Shown here: positions 1 through 7,393 of the stretch, piece by piece
How the letters are laid out: every line of letters starts with the position of its first letter
Position numbering within the stretch: position 1 is the first letter of the stretch
Source: a virus
IMG/VR virus record: IMGVR_UViG_3300034375_003784
Location: 1-34,893 of that record
Length of the DNA: 34,893 nucleotides
Direction: 5' to 3' (one strand)
Position numbers and translations under genes: made by a program
The notes under the pieces: model-generated
Told to the model about the DNA's origin: nothing
Seen by the model: the letters and a program-made list of their open reading frames with translations, nothing else
Databases searched by the model: none

Positions 1-1
1 T

Positions 2-355
2 ATTTTAACTATAAGTGAGAACTATTTAGATTCAGGGTTCTGTATAGGAGTAGCAAGAAAAGACCAAACAATAGAGAGTTTACAGATTCATTTGCAATAT
101 GATGGAGGTTCTGCTACTGATTTTAAAAAAATAGCAATAGTAAAAGCAACTTTTAATACAGAACATACAGAAGTTACAGCAAAAGCAGTTTTATATGAGG
201 GACTTCCTACTAAAGTAAATGGTATTATGGAAGTACCAACAGGGGATTTTGCAAGCCTTTCATTATCTAAAAATGATGAAATATATGTTTTTATAGCAAA
301 CAGTAGTTTTGGAGATAGATATTTAAACTTTCAAATGGTTTCTACAATAGATTAA
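2..355 (+). CDS. C-terminal part of a virion/tail-fibre-region protein (5' truncated)
   Basis: The reading frame is open from the second base of the window to the stop at 353-355, so the real start lies outside; the first in-frame start-like codon inside (TTG at 92) falls in mid-domain. About 117 residues are visible, rich in beta-prone sequence and Ser/Thr/Gly with no cysteine cluster or membrane segment. It is followed one base later by another small gene and then by fibre-like genes, so a tail-fibre or receptor-binding role is inferred from position only. No specific family is recognised. Confidence 0.6.
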   Translation: MLTISENYLDSGFCIGVARKDQTIESLQIHLQYDGGSATDFKKIAIVKATFNTEHTEVTAKAVLYEGLPTKVNGIMEVPTGDFASLSLSKNDEIYVFIANSSFGDRYLNFQMVSTID

Positions 356-356
356 T

Positions 357-824
357 ATGGTAGTATATACAATTTTAAACAACGGAATAATAGGAATACG
401 GAACGAGGATATAAACTACGTTTTACAACCTAACGAAAGAAGTTCTACTATATGGTATCAAATACCGTTCTATAATATAGCAACCGATGAAGTTGAGGAA
501 AGCATTACACAAGCACAAATAGACGAAAGACTAGAGCTAGAAGAAAAACAAACAGTAGCACAACTATTAGCACAGTTTGAAAATGACGGTAAAGCGTTCT
601 TTCACGAAATTAGAGTATTAGTAATGTACCACTATAATAAAGGTACTATAAACCAAACACAATTTAACGCTATAAAAGACATTCTACGACCCGCTATTGC
701 ACCGTTATTAATTGGTGAGTGGGATCAGGCTAAAATAAATGTCGATGCTTTAAATCGACCTAGTGGAGTGCTAGGTAACTTATATGACTTTGTAAAGGGT
801 GGAATAGACGATTATTTATTATGA
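357..824 (+). CDS. Uncharacterised protein of the tail-fibre region
   Basis: A 155-residue protein starting at an ATG one base after the preceding stop. Residues about 45-75 are Glu/Gln-rich and look helical (ITQAQIDERLELEEKQ), and could form a short coiled coil. The C-terminal half looks globular (ILRPAIAPLLIGEWDQ). There is no signal peptide or membrane helix. Its stop overlaps the next ATG in an ATGA, so it is translationally coupled to the 34-residue gene downstream. I do not recognise a family. Its place among fibre genes suggests a small virion or fibre-assembly protein; this is inference only. Confidence 0.7.
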   Translation: MVVYTILNNGIIGIRNEDINYVLQPNERSSTIWYQIPFYNIATDEVEESITQAQIDERLELEEKQTVAQLLAQFENDGKAFFHEIRVLVMYHYNKGTINQTQFNAIKDILRPAIAPLLIGEWDQAKINVDALNRPSGVLGNLYDFVKGGIDDYLL

Positions 825-925
825 GTGTAAAACTACATACAACAGATATTAACGCTACCAACTTATCGACGGTAACTATAAATAAAATATACTTAGGCGG
901 TGTATTAGTTTACGGTAGTGAGTAA
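821..925 (+). CDS. 34-residue microprotein with a KIYLGG-type motif
   Basis: ATG at 821 overlaps the previous TGA (ATGA), and the frame runs 34 codons to TAA at 923-925. The C-terminal half reads TINKIYLGGVLVYGSE. From memory, a short K-x-Y-L-G-x-x-x-V-Y pattern recurs at the ends of virion proteins of Bacteroidetes phages. The ATGA coupling and the fact that it fills the gap exactly argue for a real gene. It may be a free-standing version of a small structural domain. Function unknown. Confidence 0.55.
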   Translation: MSVKLHTTDINATNLSTVTINKIYLGGVLVYGSE

Positions 926-951
926 TAAAATAAATATTAAAATAAATAAAA

Positions 952-1203
952 ATGAAATTATACATAGACACAACAGGAGAATTAGTATTAGATAATGGAT
1001 GGGAGTATAGATATCCCGCATTTTCTGAAATACAAAGAATTAAAATAGATAGCGATTATCTAAGACTAGAAAGTATTGCTACTAATAGAATATTATTAGA
1101 CACTACGATTTACAGCGATTTAGAAAATAGTGGCGGTACACCTTACGCAAGTTTTGCAGCATTAAAAACGGCTTTGGATTCTTATTTTGATGACGTAGCA
1201 TAA
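952..1203 (+). CDS. Small uncharacterised tail-region protein
   Basis: 83 residues, ATG after a purely A-rich leader (about 25 bp of A and T) typical of Bacteroidetes translation starts. The N-terminus alternates polar and hydrophobic residues as in beta strands (MKLYIDTTGELVLDNG). The C-terminus is a short helix (SFAALKTALDSYFDD). No cysteine, no membrane segment. It sits directly before the large LamG-type fibre protein and probably belongs to the same virion module (inference). No family recognised. Confidence 0.65.
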   Translation: MKLYIDTTGELVLDNGWEYRYPAFSEIQRIKIDSDYLRLESIATNRILLDTTIYSDLENSGGTPYASFAALKTALDSYFDDVA

Positions 1204-1212
1204 AACTAAAAT

Positions 1213-2556
1213 ATGTCAAGACGAAGGAAAATATTACTAGGAAGTTTATTCGGTGCTTTAGCTGACTATCGAACGAGGGTAAAAGCAGACGGGGGTGTAG
1301 TAGAAGCCTTGACGTGTGCTAATTCGTTAGATGCAGACGTTGTTATGATACCTAGCGGGTATAAAGCTACTACGTTGTATAGTCAGATAGGAACGGACGG
1401 TGTGGATGACTTCGACGTAGCACGTAACAGTATTGCAACGAGGGTTAATAAATCGGGATTGATTGAAGAAGTTGCTATTGATGTACCAAGATTAGATTAT
1501 AGCGATGGTGCTTGTCCTGTTTTACTTACAGAACCACAGAGTACTAATTTGGCTACTTATAGTGAGGATTTTAGTGATGCGACTTGGGGAACACCAAGAC
1601 AATCAACGATTGAAATTAATTCAATTATTTCACCGAGTGGAGTTTTGAATGGAACTAAATTAGTAGAAGATAGCAGTATTAATGTACATTATATTAGACT
1701 TGGGACAACTCCTACTATAACTATTGGTATTCAATATACTGCATCTTTCTTTGCAAAGAAAGGGGAGAGAAATTTTTGTGTAATAGATAATTACAATCAA
1801 GCTAATTCACAAACAATATTTAATTTAGAGAATGGTACGATAGGAGCTGATACATCCGATTCTTCAAGTATTACACATATAGGCAATGGGTGGTATAAAT
1901 GCTCAAATACATATACAGCTACTCAAACGGGTGCATTCACAGGTATTGGAGTAGCTTTAAATTCAACAACGCAAAACTATCAAGGCGATGGCACAAGTGG
2001 TATCTACATTTGGGGCGCACAACTAGAAGCCTTATCCTACCCAACTTCATACATCAAAACAGAGGGTGCTACGGTAACTAGGTTAGCTGATGTTGTTAAT
2101 AATGCAGGGGACGCTACTTCGTTTGCAGATGCAGAGGGTGTTTTATATATCAATTCAAGTGCGTTATTTGATTCGCTTTCAGATAGGGTTATTTCTATAA
2201 ATGACGCTTCTTTAAATAATAGAATTTATATATCTTATTCATCTACTACAAATCAAATAGCAGTAGATGTTATTGATGGTGGCGTAAGTCAAGCGTCAAT
2301 GACGCATACATTAACAGATGAAACAGATTATTCGAAAATAGCTGTGAAATGGAAAGTAAACGATTGTGCTTTATGGGTAGATGGTGTTGAAGTAGCAACG
2401 GATGCTACTTGTACGATGCCTAGCGGTTTAGCCGATTTATCTTTTAACGATGGGAATAGTGCAAATAATTTCTACGGAAAAACAAAAGCATTAAAAGTAT
2501 ATCCATTTTTAAACGACACGCAACTATTAGCACTAACAACAACAGGAGAGATATGA
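1213..2556 (+). CDS. Tail fibre/adhesin-like protein with C-terminal LamG (concanavalin-like) domain
   Basis: 447 residues. The N-terminal segment is basic (MSRRRKILLGSLFGALADY), followed around residues 72-100 by a TRVNKSGLIEEV...VPRLDY stretch and then LLTEPQSTNLATYSEDFS, an arrangement I know from phage tail proteins with carbohydrate-binding beta-sandwiches. Residues about 280-440 look like a LamG/concanavalin fold (FADAEGVLYINSS, IAVKWKVNDCALWVDGVEV). The likely role is host-surface glycan binding at the tail tip or fibre. Its stop overlaps the next start (ATGA). Because such domains change quickly, this is a likely host-range determinant, but the exact position in the virion cannot be read from sequence. 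Confidence 0.75.
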   Translation: MSRRRKILLGSLFGALADYRTRVKADGGVVEALTCANSLDADVVMIPSGYKATTLYSQIGTDGVDDFDVARNSIATRVNKSGLIEEVAIDVPRLDYSDGACPVLLTEPQSTNLATYSEDFSDATWGTPRQSTIEINSIISPSGVLNGTKLVEDSSINVHYIRLGTTPTITIGIQYTASFFAKKGERNFCVIDNYNQANSQTIFNLENGTIGADTSDSSSITHIGNGWYKCSNTYTATQTGAFTGIGVALNSTTQNYQGDGTSGIYIWGAQLEALSYPTSYIKTEGATVTRLADVVNNAGDATSFADAEGVLYINSSALFDSLSDRVISINDASLNNRIYISYSSTTNQIAVDVIDGGVSQASMTHTLTDETDYSKIAVKWKVNDCALWVDGVEVATDATCTMPSGLADLSFNDGNSANNFYGKTKALKVYPFLNDTQLLALTTTGEI

Positions 2557-2945
2557 TACAGTTATTATTAAGTACGGTTGTAGATGTTTACGCAATTAGA
2601 GATGCAGAAAACGGATTAACTTTTCAAGCAATTACAGTTTCAGAACTAGAAAATGGTTGGTTAGTGTTAGTAAACGAACCTGATGATTTTGATGATATAG
2701 AATTAGCTATTGAATCTATTGACGATGTTCAGGTAATAGGTTCTTATAACGAGGACGGAACGCAATACATATACGGAAACCCGAACAGAAACCATACGAT
2801 TGAAAAGTATCACGGTAAGCTAAAGCCTAAAAAGGTATTTAACGAGCAAACGCAACAATTTGATGATGTGCCTTATACTCTTGGAGAAGCACTAAATACG
2901 CAAGTTAATAAAGTGTACGGTTGGAATAATAGAACTTTAGAATGA
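2553..2945 (+). CDS. Uncharacterised tail-region protein
   Basis: 130 residues, with the start coupled by ATGA to the LamG-type protein and the stop overlapping the next ATG. The sequence is acidic in the middle (VNEPDDFDDIELAIESIDD) and polar with a basic patch (YHGKLKPKKVFNEQ), without a signal peptide or membrane helix. Similar small acidic proteins often follow fibre genes as assembly factors, but I recognise no specific family here, so the role is left open. Confidence 0.65.
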   Translation: MIQLLLSTVVDVYAIRDAENGLTFQAITVSELENGWLVLVNEPDDFDDIELAIESIDDVQVIGSYNEDGTQYIYGNPNRNHTIEKYHGKLKPKKVFNEQTQQFDDVPYTLGEALNTQVNKVYGWNNRTLE

Positions 2946-3529
2946 GAAATATTTGGGCGGTTTTAAGATGGTTACTACTAGGCGTTATGTTTGGCTTAAT
3001 GGCTTTGCTTGGAATATTATCATTCCCTATAGTATATCCGCTTCAAGCATTTTGGCGTAGAAATAAATATAGCTTCGGATGGTTCTTTTTAGATGATTCT
3101 GAAAAAGATTTAATTTCTAATCTATACGGTGATGAAGGTTGGAGAAGATCAAACGGAATAAATATAGAAAATTGTAATTGGTTACAACGTTCTTACGTAG
3201 CTTTTAGATGGATGGCACTAAGAAATCCGTCTTGGAACTTTAAGTTATGGGTAGCACCTAAAAAAGGTATTCCGTATGATATAAAAGTAATAACAGATAA
3301 AGGTGATGGAGGTGCATTAACTTTTAGAAATCATACTAAATTTGGGAAACAATATGCTTTTTTTACAGTAGATGGCAGAAGATATTTTAGATACTCAATT
3401 TCTAAACACGTTAAATTACTTTGGATTTTCAAACGTCATTGGATTGTACAGCTAGGAAGTTCAAATGTGAGATACATTTATAAATGCAAATGGAGTAGTA
3501 ACAAAAAAACAAGATTAATACTTACGTAG
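2942..3529 (+). CDS. Membrane-anchored protein of unknown function
   Basis: 195 residues. Residues about 4-33 form one long or two short hydrophobic helices (WLLLGVMFGLMALLGILSFP), followed by a basic, aromatic soluble part with many Trp residues (GWFFLDDSEKDLISN, WRRSNGINIENCNWLQ). Charge distribution suggests the large C-terminal part stays in the cytoplasm. It is the last gene of the fibre operon (ATGA overlap with the gene before) and lies just upstream of the lysis cassette promoter. Candidates are a membrane-acting superinfection or lysis accessory protein; neither is proven. Confidence 0.65.
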   Translation: MRNIWAVLRWLLLGVMFGLMALLGILSFPIVYPLQAFWRRNKYSFGWFFLDDSEKDLISNLYGDEGWRRSNGINIENCNWLQRSYVAFRWMALRNPSWNFKLWVAPKKGIPYDIKVITDKGDGGALTFRNHTKFGKQYAFFTVDGRRYFRYSISKHVKLLWIFKRHWIVQLGSSNVRYIYKCKWSSNKKTRLILT

Positions 3530-3563
3530 CTAATAATTATTAATTTTATATGAAATTTTTTAG

Positions 3564-3571
3564 TATCTTTA
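3564..3571 (+). promoter_or_regulatory. Putative Bacteroidetes-type promoter (-7 box TATCTTTA)
   Basis: TATCTTTA matches TAnnTTTG except at the last base and lies in the only gap between the fibre operon and the lysis cassette, 22 bp before the ATG at 3594. No clear -33 TTTG is present, so strength is uncertain. Confidence 0.45.
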
Positions 3572-3593
3572 CGGGAAACTAAAAACAAATAAA

Positions 3594-4100
3594 ATGAAAA
3601 CTTTACTAGTATTATTATTATTAAGCATTACATTATCAGCACAAAACGCAGTAGGAATTGCGGTGTATCAAGACGCAAAGTTAGCGTTCTTTGAAGACGA
3701 TTACGGTAACAAACCATTTACAACGGACGTTACTATTAAATTAAAACTACAAGCGGAGAACTTTGTAGTTAGTGGTAAGTTTGAATACGCAGACTTGTCG
3801 CAGGATTTATATAGATACGGTGCTGAGGTAGGGTACTGCTTCAGATTTGATAGAATAGGAGTTATGCCTTTCGTTGGGTACGGTAGATTATGGAGGGCTA
3901 ACGACTATGTAAGAACAAGTTGGGAGTTTGGAAACGAAATAACGTTTAAAATATTACCAAATGTAAAACTAGCATATCAAACAGTATGGACGCAACGTCC
4001 AGAATTAGGAAAAATTAGATTTAATCATAACGCAGGCTTACAATTCGATATCGACACGGATTGGCAAAAGAAGCAAGCAAGAAAAGGAACAAGATTTTGA
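3594..4100 (+). CDS. Exported outer-membrane beta-barrel-like protein
   Basis: 168 residues starting with a textbook signal peptide, MKTLLVLLLLSITLSAQ, with cleavage expected after SAQ as in many Bacteroidetes secreted proteins. The mature part alternates hydrophobic and polar residues in strand-length blocks (VTIKLKLQAENFVVSGKFEY, GAEVGYCFRFDRIGVMPFVG, GNEITFKILPNVKLAYQTV) with aromatic belts, as in small 8-stranded outer membrane barrels. It opens the lysis cassette and overlaps the frame of the following membrane gene. Possible roles: receptor masking/superinfection exclusion, or an outer-membrane disruption factor that completes lysis. The sequence does not separate these. Confidence 0.65.
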   Translation: MKTLLVLLLLSITLSAQNAVGIAVYQDAKLAFFEDDYGNKPFTTDVTIKLKLQAENFVVSGKFEYADLSQDLYRYGAEVGYCFRFDRIGVMPFVGYGRLWRANDYVRTSWEFGNEITFKILPNVKLAYQTVWTQRPELGKIRFNHNAGLQFDIDTDWQKKQARKGTRF

Positions 4101-4123
4101 AAGTAAAAGTACAAGACGACAGA

Positions 4124-4372
4124 ATGACACTACCACCTTTAGCTAGGTATTTTATTATAATGGCTTTTGGAGTGGTAGGGTTCACATTCTTTATCAACGA
4201 TGGAGCAGAAGTAGGAGTATCAGATTCAATGCTGATGCTACGAAGTATAATAGTAGGAGCTTTGACATCGTATGGATTTGTTAATTTGATTATCAATATC
4301 AAAAATGGCAGGACGCTAAAGGGAACTTTTAAAGAAATTGTTAAAACCCTTAGACAACTGCTTTATGATTAG
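4124..4372 (+). CDS. Small two-helix membrane protein of the lysis cassette (holin-like candidate)
   Basis: 82 residues from the ATG at 4124; a TTG at 4097 that overlaps the upstream TGA, or one at 4061, would add 9 or 21 basic residues. Two hydrophobic helices are visible (YFIIMAFGVVGFTFFI and MLMLRSIIVGALTSYGFVNL), separated by a short acidic loop, with a basic C-terminus. This size and topology fit a small holin or antiholin. It sits between the barrel protein and the coiled-coil membrane protein, two genes upstream of the endolysin. Assignment rests on topology and context. Confidence 0.55.
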   Translation: MTLPPLARYFIIMAFGVVGFTFFINDGAEVGVSDSMLMLRSIIVGALTSYGFVNLIINIKNGRTLKGTFKEIVKTLRQLLYD

Positions 4373-4631
4373 ACTAGCAACGGAATTAGCTCACAATATT
4401 TATACCTTTGCTGGGTTAGCTCTAGGTTCGATAGGTGGTATCGTAGTAGCACTTATAAACGCTAAATCTAAAGAGAATAAGCAAATAAACACTCTTAAAA
4501 AAGAGTTGGAAGAAGCACATAGTCACGCAGAGGGTTTGCGGAAAGCCCTTAGTATAGCTTACGATCAGCTCGAAAGAGAGGGACTAGATATATCTATTTT
4601 AAAGGATGTTAAAAAAGAATATGACTTATGA
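4365..4631 (+). CDS. Membrane-anchored coiled-coil protein (spanin- or holin-like candidate)
   Basis: 88 residues from the ATG at 4365, which overlaps the end of the previous gene. One N-terminal transmembrane helix (FAGLALGSIGGIVVALI) is followed by a long charged heptad-like helix (KENKQINTLKKELEEAHSHA). An inner-membrane anchor plus periplasmic coiled coil is the layout of an inner-membrane spanin subunit, although a holin accessory role is possible. The stop overlaps the endolysin start (ATGA), so the two are coupled. Confidence 0.5.
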   Translation: MIRLATELAHNIYTFAGLALGSIGGIVVALINAKSKENKQINTLKKELEEAHSHAEGLRKALSIAYDQLEREGLDISILKDVKKEYDL

Positions 4632-4999
4632 CACTAAACTTTAAAAAATCAGAATTTGAATGTAATTGTGGATGTGAAATGCCTAACGATGTTTTTATAA
4701 ACATTCAGAAGTTAGCTAATCAGTTACAGTATCTTAGAGAGTTCCTGGACGTACCAATAAAGCTAACGAATGGTTACAGATGCCCTGCACATAATCGAGC
4801 AGTAGGAGGCGTTAAAAACAGCCAGCACGTACTAGGTAAAGCTGCGGATATTAAAATAGAGGGATTAACACCACAGGAAGTAGCTGTTATATTAGATAGG
4901 CTAACAACTGACGGTGAAATATTACAAGGTGGTATAGGCATTTACTCAACTTTCACGCATTACGATATACGTGGTAAAAACGCTAGATGGAACGGATGA
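4628..4999 (+). CDS. Endolysin, peptidase M15 family (zinc D-Ala-D-Ala carboxypeptidase-like)
   Basis: 123 residues, the normal length for a single-domain M15 phage or prophage endopeptidase. Zinc ligands are visible: SQHVLGKAAD at 65-74 gives His67 and Asp74 of the SxHxxGxAxD motif, and His111 of THYDIRG is the third ligand. The N-terminus begins with the typical FKKSEFECNCGC. The enzyme should cut peptidoglycan stem peptides during lysis. No signal peptide is present, so export depends on a holin. It is embedded in a tight cassette with ATGA overlaps on both sides. Confidence 0.88.
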   Translation: MTLNFKKSEFECNCGCEMPNDVFINIQKLANQLQYLREFLDVPIKLTNGYRCPAHNRAVGGVKNSQHVLGKAADIKIEGLTPQEVAVILDRLTTDGEILQGGIGIYSTFTHYDIRGKNARWNG

Positions 5000-5265
5000 G
5001 CGAACAAACAACAGACGAAGGTATTTTAAAACTCAAATGGAAAGTAGCATTTCCTATTGTTGGGTTTTTGCTTATAGTATCAAATATGTTTACACGTTAT
5101 ATCTCGGTTTTAAGTACTCATACAGACCAGATTGAATATAACGAAGAAGCCACGAAGCGTAGAATTAAAAACGCTGTTAAAGAGCTGAACTACGAAATTG
5201 ATATTAAAGACTTAAAAGAACAGTTAGAACTCTGTAAGGATGGACAAGAAAAAAAACAACGGTAA
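4996..5265 (+). CDS. Single-pass membrane protein with coiled coil (spanin/Rz-like candidate)
   Basis: 89 residues from the ATG at 4996, which overlaps the endolysin stop as ATGA; the ATG at 4987 would add three residues. One transmembrane helix (WKVAFPIVGFLLIVSNMF) is followed by a charged helical region (EEATKRRIKNAVKELNYEID, DLKEQLELCKDGQEKKQ). This is the Rz type of architecture, and the position right after the endolysin is where inner-membrane spanins usually lie. No lipoprotein partner (Rz1) was found embedded, so the spanin call is tentative. Confidence 0.5.
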   Translation: MSEQTTDEGILKLKWKVAFPIVGFLLIVSNMFTRYISVLSTHTDQIEYNEEATKRRIKNAVKELNYEIDIKDLKEQLELCKDGQEKKQR

Positions 5266-5701
5266 AGGAACTTTTGTAGGTAACTTTCTACGAGGTATTA
5301 AAGGAGTTGCTCCAGAGATATTAGAGATAGCTGGTACAGTCACGGGAATAGACGCATTAAAGGCGTTAGGCGAACGAATAGAAAAAAGTGATAGTATCAC
5401 ACCAGAAGATAAAAGTATTGCGTTAGAGATGCTTAAAATGGATATGGTGGAGGCTAGAGAGGTATCTAGTAGGTGGTCTAGTGATATGAAGTCAGATAGT
5501 TGGCTTTCTAAAAATGTTAGACCGTTGGTATTAATGTTTCTTACTATTTCAATGGCAGCTTTTATTATTGTAGACAGCTCTACGGACGGATTCGATGTAA
5601 AAGAAGATTGGATTTCGTTACTTTCCTCACTACTATTACTAGTTTACGGTGCTTACTTTGGTGGGCGTTCACTAGAAAAAATACAAAAGATGCGTAAATA
5701 G
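5240..5701 (+). CDS. Holin-like protein (3TM/GTA-holin type)
   Basis: 153 residues. After an amphipathic N-terminal half comes SDSWLSKNVRPLVLMFLTI (residues 85-103), the W-L-x-x-N-x-R-P signature I associate with the 3TM holin family of phages and gene transfer agents, then a second strong membrane helix near residues 124-145 (LLSSLLLLVYGAYFGGRSL). It likely forms the membrane lesion that releases the M15 peptidase. It overlaps the preceding gene by 26 bp and is the last gene of the lysis cassette. Confidence 0.7.
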   Translation: MDKKKNNGKGTFVGNFLRGIKGVAPEILEIAGTVTGIDALKALGERIEKSDSITPEDKSIALEMLKMDMVEAREVSSRWSSDMKSDSWLSKNVRPLVLMFLTISMAAFIIVDSSTDGFDVKEDWISLLSSLLLLVYGAYFGGRSLEKIQKMRK

Positions 5702-5714
5702 TGTTATTTTTTTG

Positions 5715-5722
5715 TACATTCG
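5715..5722 (+). promoter_or_regulatory. Putative promoter (-7 box TACATTCG)
   Basis: TACATTCG differs from TAnnTTTG at one fixed position and lies in the 40-bp gap between the holin-like gene and the phosphoesterase. An A-rich leader follows up to the ATG at 5742. Confidence 0.4.
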
Positions 5723-5741
5723 CAAAAACTAAAACAAAAAT

Positions 5742-6455
5742 ATGTCAGACTTTAGACCACGTTTACACGGGAATAAGAAAAAAGCGTATGAAAATTTAAC
5801 CAAAAAAGAAAGACGAATATTAGTAGTAGGTGATTTACACGAGCCTTTCTGCTTAGATGATTACCTACGATTCTGCAAAGACATTTACGCTAAGTACAAC
5901 TGCAACCAAGTTATTTTTATCGGTGATTTAATAGATAGCCACTTTTCAAGCTATCACGAAACAGACCCAGACGGTATGGCTGCAGGTCAGGAACTAGATT
6001 TAGCTATCTCACGTTTAAAGCGATGGCACAAAGCATTTCCAAAAGCTGATGTAACACTTGGAAACCACGATCGTATTGCTTACCGTAAAGCGTTTACGGG
6101 TGGTATTCCTAAACGATGGTTAAAACCTTTTGCTGAAGTATTAGAAACTCCAGGATGGAACTATGTAGAGAGTATCGAATATGATAATGTGCTATATGAA
6201 CACGGTGAGGGAGGGCAAGCGTACACGAAAGCAAAAAACAATATGATGAGTTCAGTTTGTGGCCATACGCACACAGAGGCTTACGTAAGATGGTTAGTAG
6301 GCAAACGGTTTCGTATATTCGCTATGCAAGTTGGATGCGGTGTGGATTGGGAAAGCTACGCAACTGCATACGCTAAGAATTTCAAAAAGCAAGCTATCGG
6401 ATGTGGTGTAGTTATCAACGGTGAAGTAGCTATAAACGAGCTAATGCGATTGTAA
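5742..6455 (+). CDS. Calcineurin-like metallophosphoesterase
   Basis: 237 residues with all core metal-binding motifs of the family: GDLH (30-33), GDLID (61-65), GNHD (107-110) and GHTH (174-177). It is therefore very likely an active two-metal phosphoesterase. The substrate cannot be read from the sequence; phage relatives include protein phosphatases and nucleic-acid or nucleotide phosphoesterases. It has its own putative promoter and is closed by a clear terminator, so it may be expressed independently of the lysis genes before it and the early genes after it. Confidence 0.88.
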   Translation: MSDFRPRLHGNKKKAYENLTKKERRILVVGDLHEPFCLDDYLRFCKDIYAKYNCNQVIFIGDLIDSHFSSYHETDPDGMAAGQELDLAISRLKRWHKAFPKADVTLGNHDRIAYRKAFTGGIPKRWLKPFAEVLETPGWNYVESIEYDNVLYEHGEGGQAYTKAKNNMMSSVCGHTHTEAYVRWLVGKRFRIFAMQVGCGVDWESYATAYAKNFKKQAIGCGVVINGEVAINELMRL

Positions 6456-6474
6456 TACTACACACATACTTTTA

Positions 6475-6503
6475 AAAGCCCTACGATCTTCGTGGGGTTT
6501 CTT
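6475..6503 (+). terminator. Rho-independent terminator after the phosphoesterase
   Basis: Stem GCCCTACGA (6478-6486) pairs with TCGTGGGGT (6490-6498) around a TCT loop, allowing two G-T pairs, flanked by AAAA on the left and a short T-rich tail (TTTCTT) on the right. It separates the phosphoesterase from the early gene block. Confidence 0.75.
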
Positions 6504-6556
6504 ATCTATAATCATTATAAATTACGAAGCGATGTATTTTGCATTGATTTAATCGT

Positions 6557-6564
6557 TATATTTG
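6557..6564 (+). promoter_or_regulatory. Putative early promoter (TATATTTG)
   Basis: Exact match to the Bacteroidetes -7 consensus TAnnTTTG, with a TTTG at 6538-6541 about 15 bp upstream as a possible -33 element. It follows the terminator and precedes the run of small genes starting at 6587. Confidence 0.65.
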
Positions 6565-6586
6565 AATATAATTTAAAACTTTAATT

Positions 6587-6745
6587 ATGAAAATCACAAA
6601 AGAATTTTTAGCAGACAAAATTAACGAGCTTGACGATAACTATCAAGTACTAACCGAAACAGTTGGTTATTTAGACCCTGATGCGATGTATCTAAAAGGA
6701 CGACGTGACGCTTTAATAGATTTGTATAACAATTATTTAGACTAA
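6587..6745 (+). CDS. 52-residue early protein of unknown function
   Basis: ATG at 6587, stop at 6743-6745. The protein is acidic and mostly helical (MKITKEFLADKINELDDNYQ) with no cysteine and no membrane segment. It is the first gene behind the TATATTTG promoter, the position where small early host-takeover or anti-defence proteins are often found. No family recognised. Confidence 0.6.
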   Translation: MKITKEFLADKINELDDNYQVLTETVGYLDPDAMYLKGRRDALIDLYNNYLD

Positions 6746-6746
6746 T

Positions 6747-6959
6747 ATGATGACACACTGGGAAATAGACTACTATACAGTAAAACTCACAGTAGATGGA
6801 GAGATTTTAAAAGGCTCTAAAGAAACAAGAGATCACGAGGGTAGACCAAGAACTGTTAATATATTTAAAATTTATGCAGGTGACGTTAATATACAACCTA
6901 TATTAATGGCAAGTCAAGAGAACGAAATCGAATCACTAATTTTAGAAGATTATGACTAA
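6747..6959 (+). CDS. 70-residue early protein of unknown function
   Basis: ATG at 6747, one base after the previous stop. The sequence is acidic, beta-rich at first (YYTVKLTVDGEILKG) and ends in acidic helix (ENEIESLILEDYD). It overlaps the start of the next small gene by 8 bp. No recognisable motif. Confidence 0.6.
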   Translation: MMTHWEIDYYTVKLTVDGEILKGSKETRDHEGRPRTVNIFKIYAGDVNIQPILMASQENEIESLILEDYD

Positions 6960-7089
6960 ACTAAATGTAATATCAATTAAAGCAATCCAGAAGCTACGAC
7001 GATCTAAAACTAAAAGTTTCGTAACTAAAACAGGATTGCATATCGAACAAATTTTTAATAACGGAGTAATAACAATAAATGTACAATAA
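6952..7089 (+). CDS. 45-residue basic early protein
   Basis: ATG at 6952 overlaps the previous gene; TAA at 7087-7089 overlaps the next ATG at 7089. The peptide is strongly basic (KAIQKLRRSKTKSFVTKTG) and could bind nucleic acid. Support comes from the overlapping start/stop pattern shared with neighbouring genes. Function unknown. Confidence 0.5.
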   Translation: MTKLNVISIKAIQKLRRSKTKSFVTKTGLHIEQIFNNGVITINVQ

Positions 7090-7226
7090 TGAAAACTAAA
7101 AGCCCGCTAGACAACGAAAACTTATTTAATGCAGGACGGCAAATGGATGACTTATTTGAATACTTTAACGAAGTATTTTCACCATTACATACTTTACTAA
7201 ACGAAGATAAAAAAAAACTAAAATGA
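7089..7226 (+). CDS. 45-residue early protein of unknown function
   Basis: ATG at 7089 shares its first base with the previous TAA, and TGA at 7224-7226 overlaps the next ATG (ATGA). The core looks helical and amphipathic (MDDLFEYFNEVFSPLHTLL) with a lysine-rich tail. No family recognised. Confidence 0.5.
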   Translation: MKTKSPLDNENLFNAGRQMDDLFEYFNEVFSPLHTLLNEDKKKLK

Positions 7227-7390
7227 TACAAGAATCAAAAAACGTGAAATCTGCTTTAGATAAAATACGAGAGCTAGATATTGATAATAAAATAAAATCG
7301 AAACTATATGACATAGTTGTACAAGCTACAAATAACAGTTACCAGAATGGAGCTGAAATGTCAAGAGAAATATGGAAACCTAAAAAATAA
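7223..7390 (+). CDS. 55-residue early protein of unknown function
   Basis: ATG at 7223 coupled by ATGA to the previous gene; TAA at 7388-7390, three bases before the next ATG. Helical, mixed charge (SALDKIRELDIDNKIKSKL). It directly precedes the recombination/replication genes. No family recognised. Confidence 0.5.
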   Translation: MIQESKNVKSALDKIRELDIDNKIKSKLYDIVVQATNNSYQNGAEMSREIWKPKK

Positions 7391-7393
7391 ATT

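Noticed and set aside
1899-2081. Open frame of 60 codons inside the LamG-type gene
   Set aside because: Alternative-frame shadow without coupling or protein-like features.
4061-4123. N-terminal extension of the small membrane protein from TTG at 4061
   Set aside because: It would overlap the barrel gene by 40 bp; the ATG at 4124 gives a normal two-helix protein. A TTG at 4097 remains possible.
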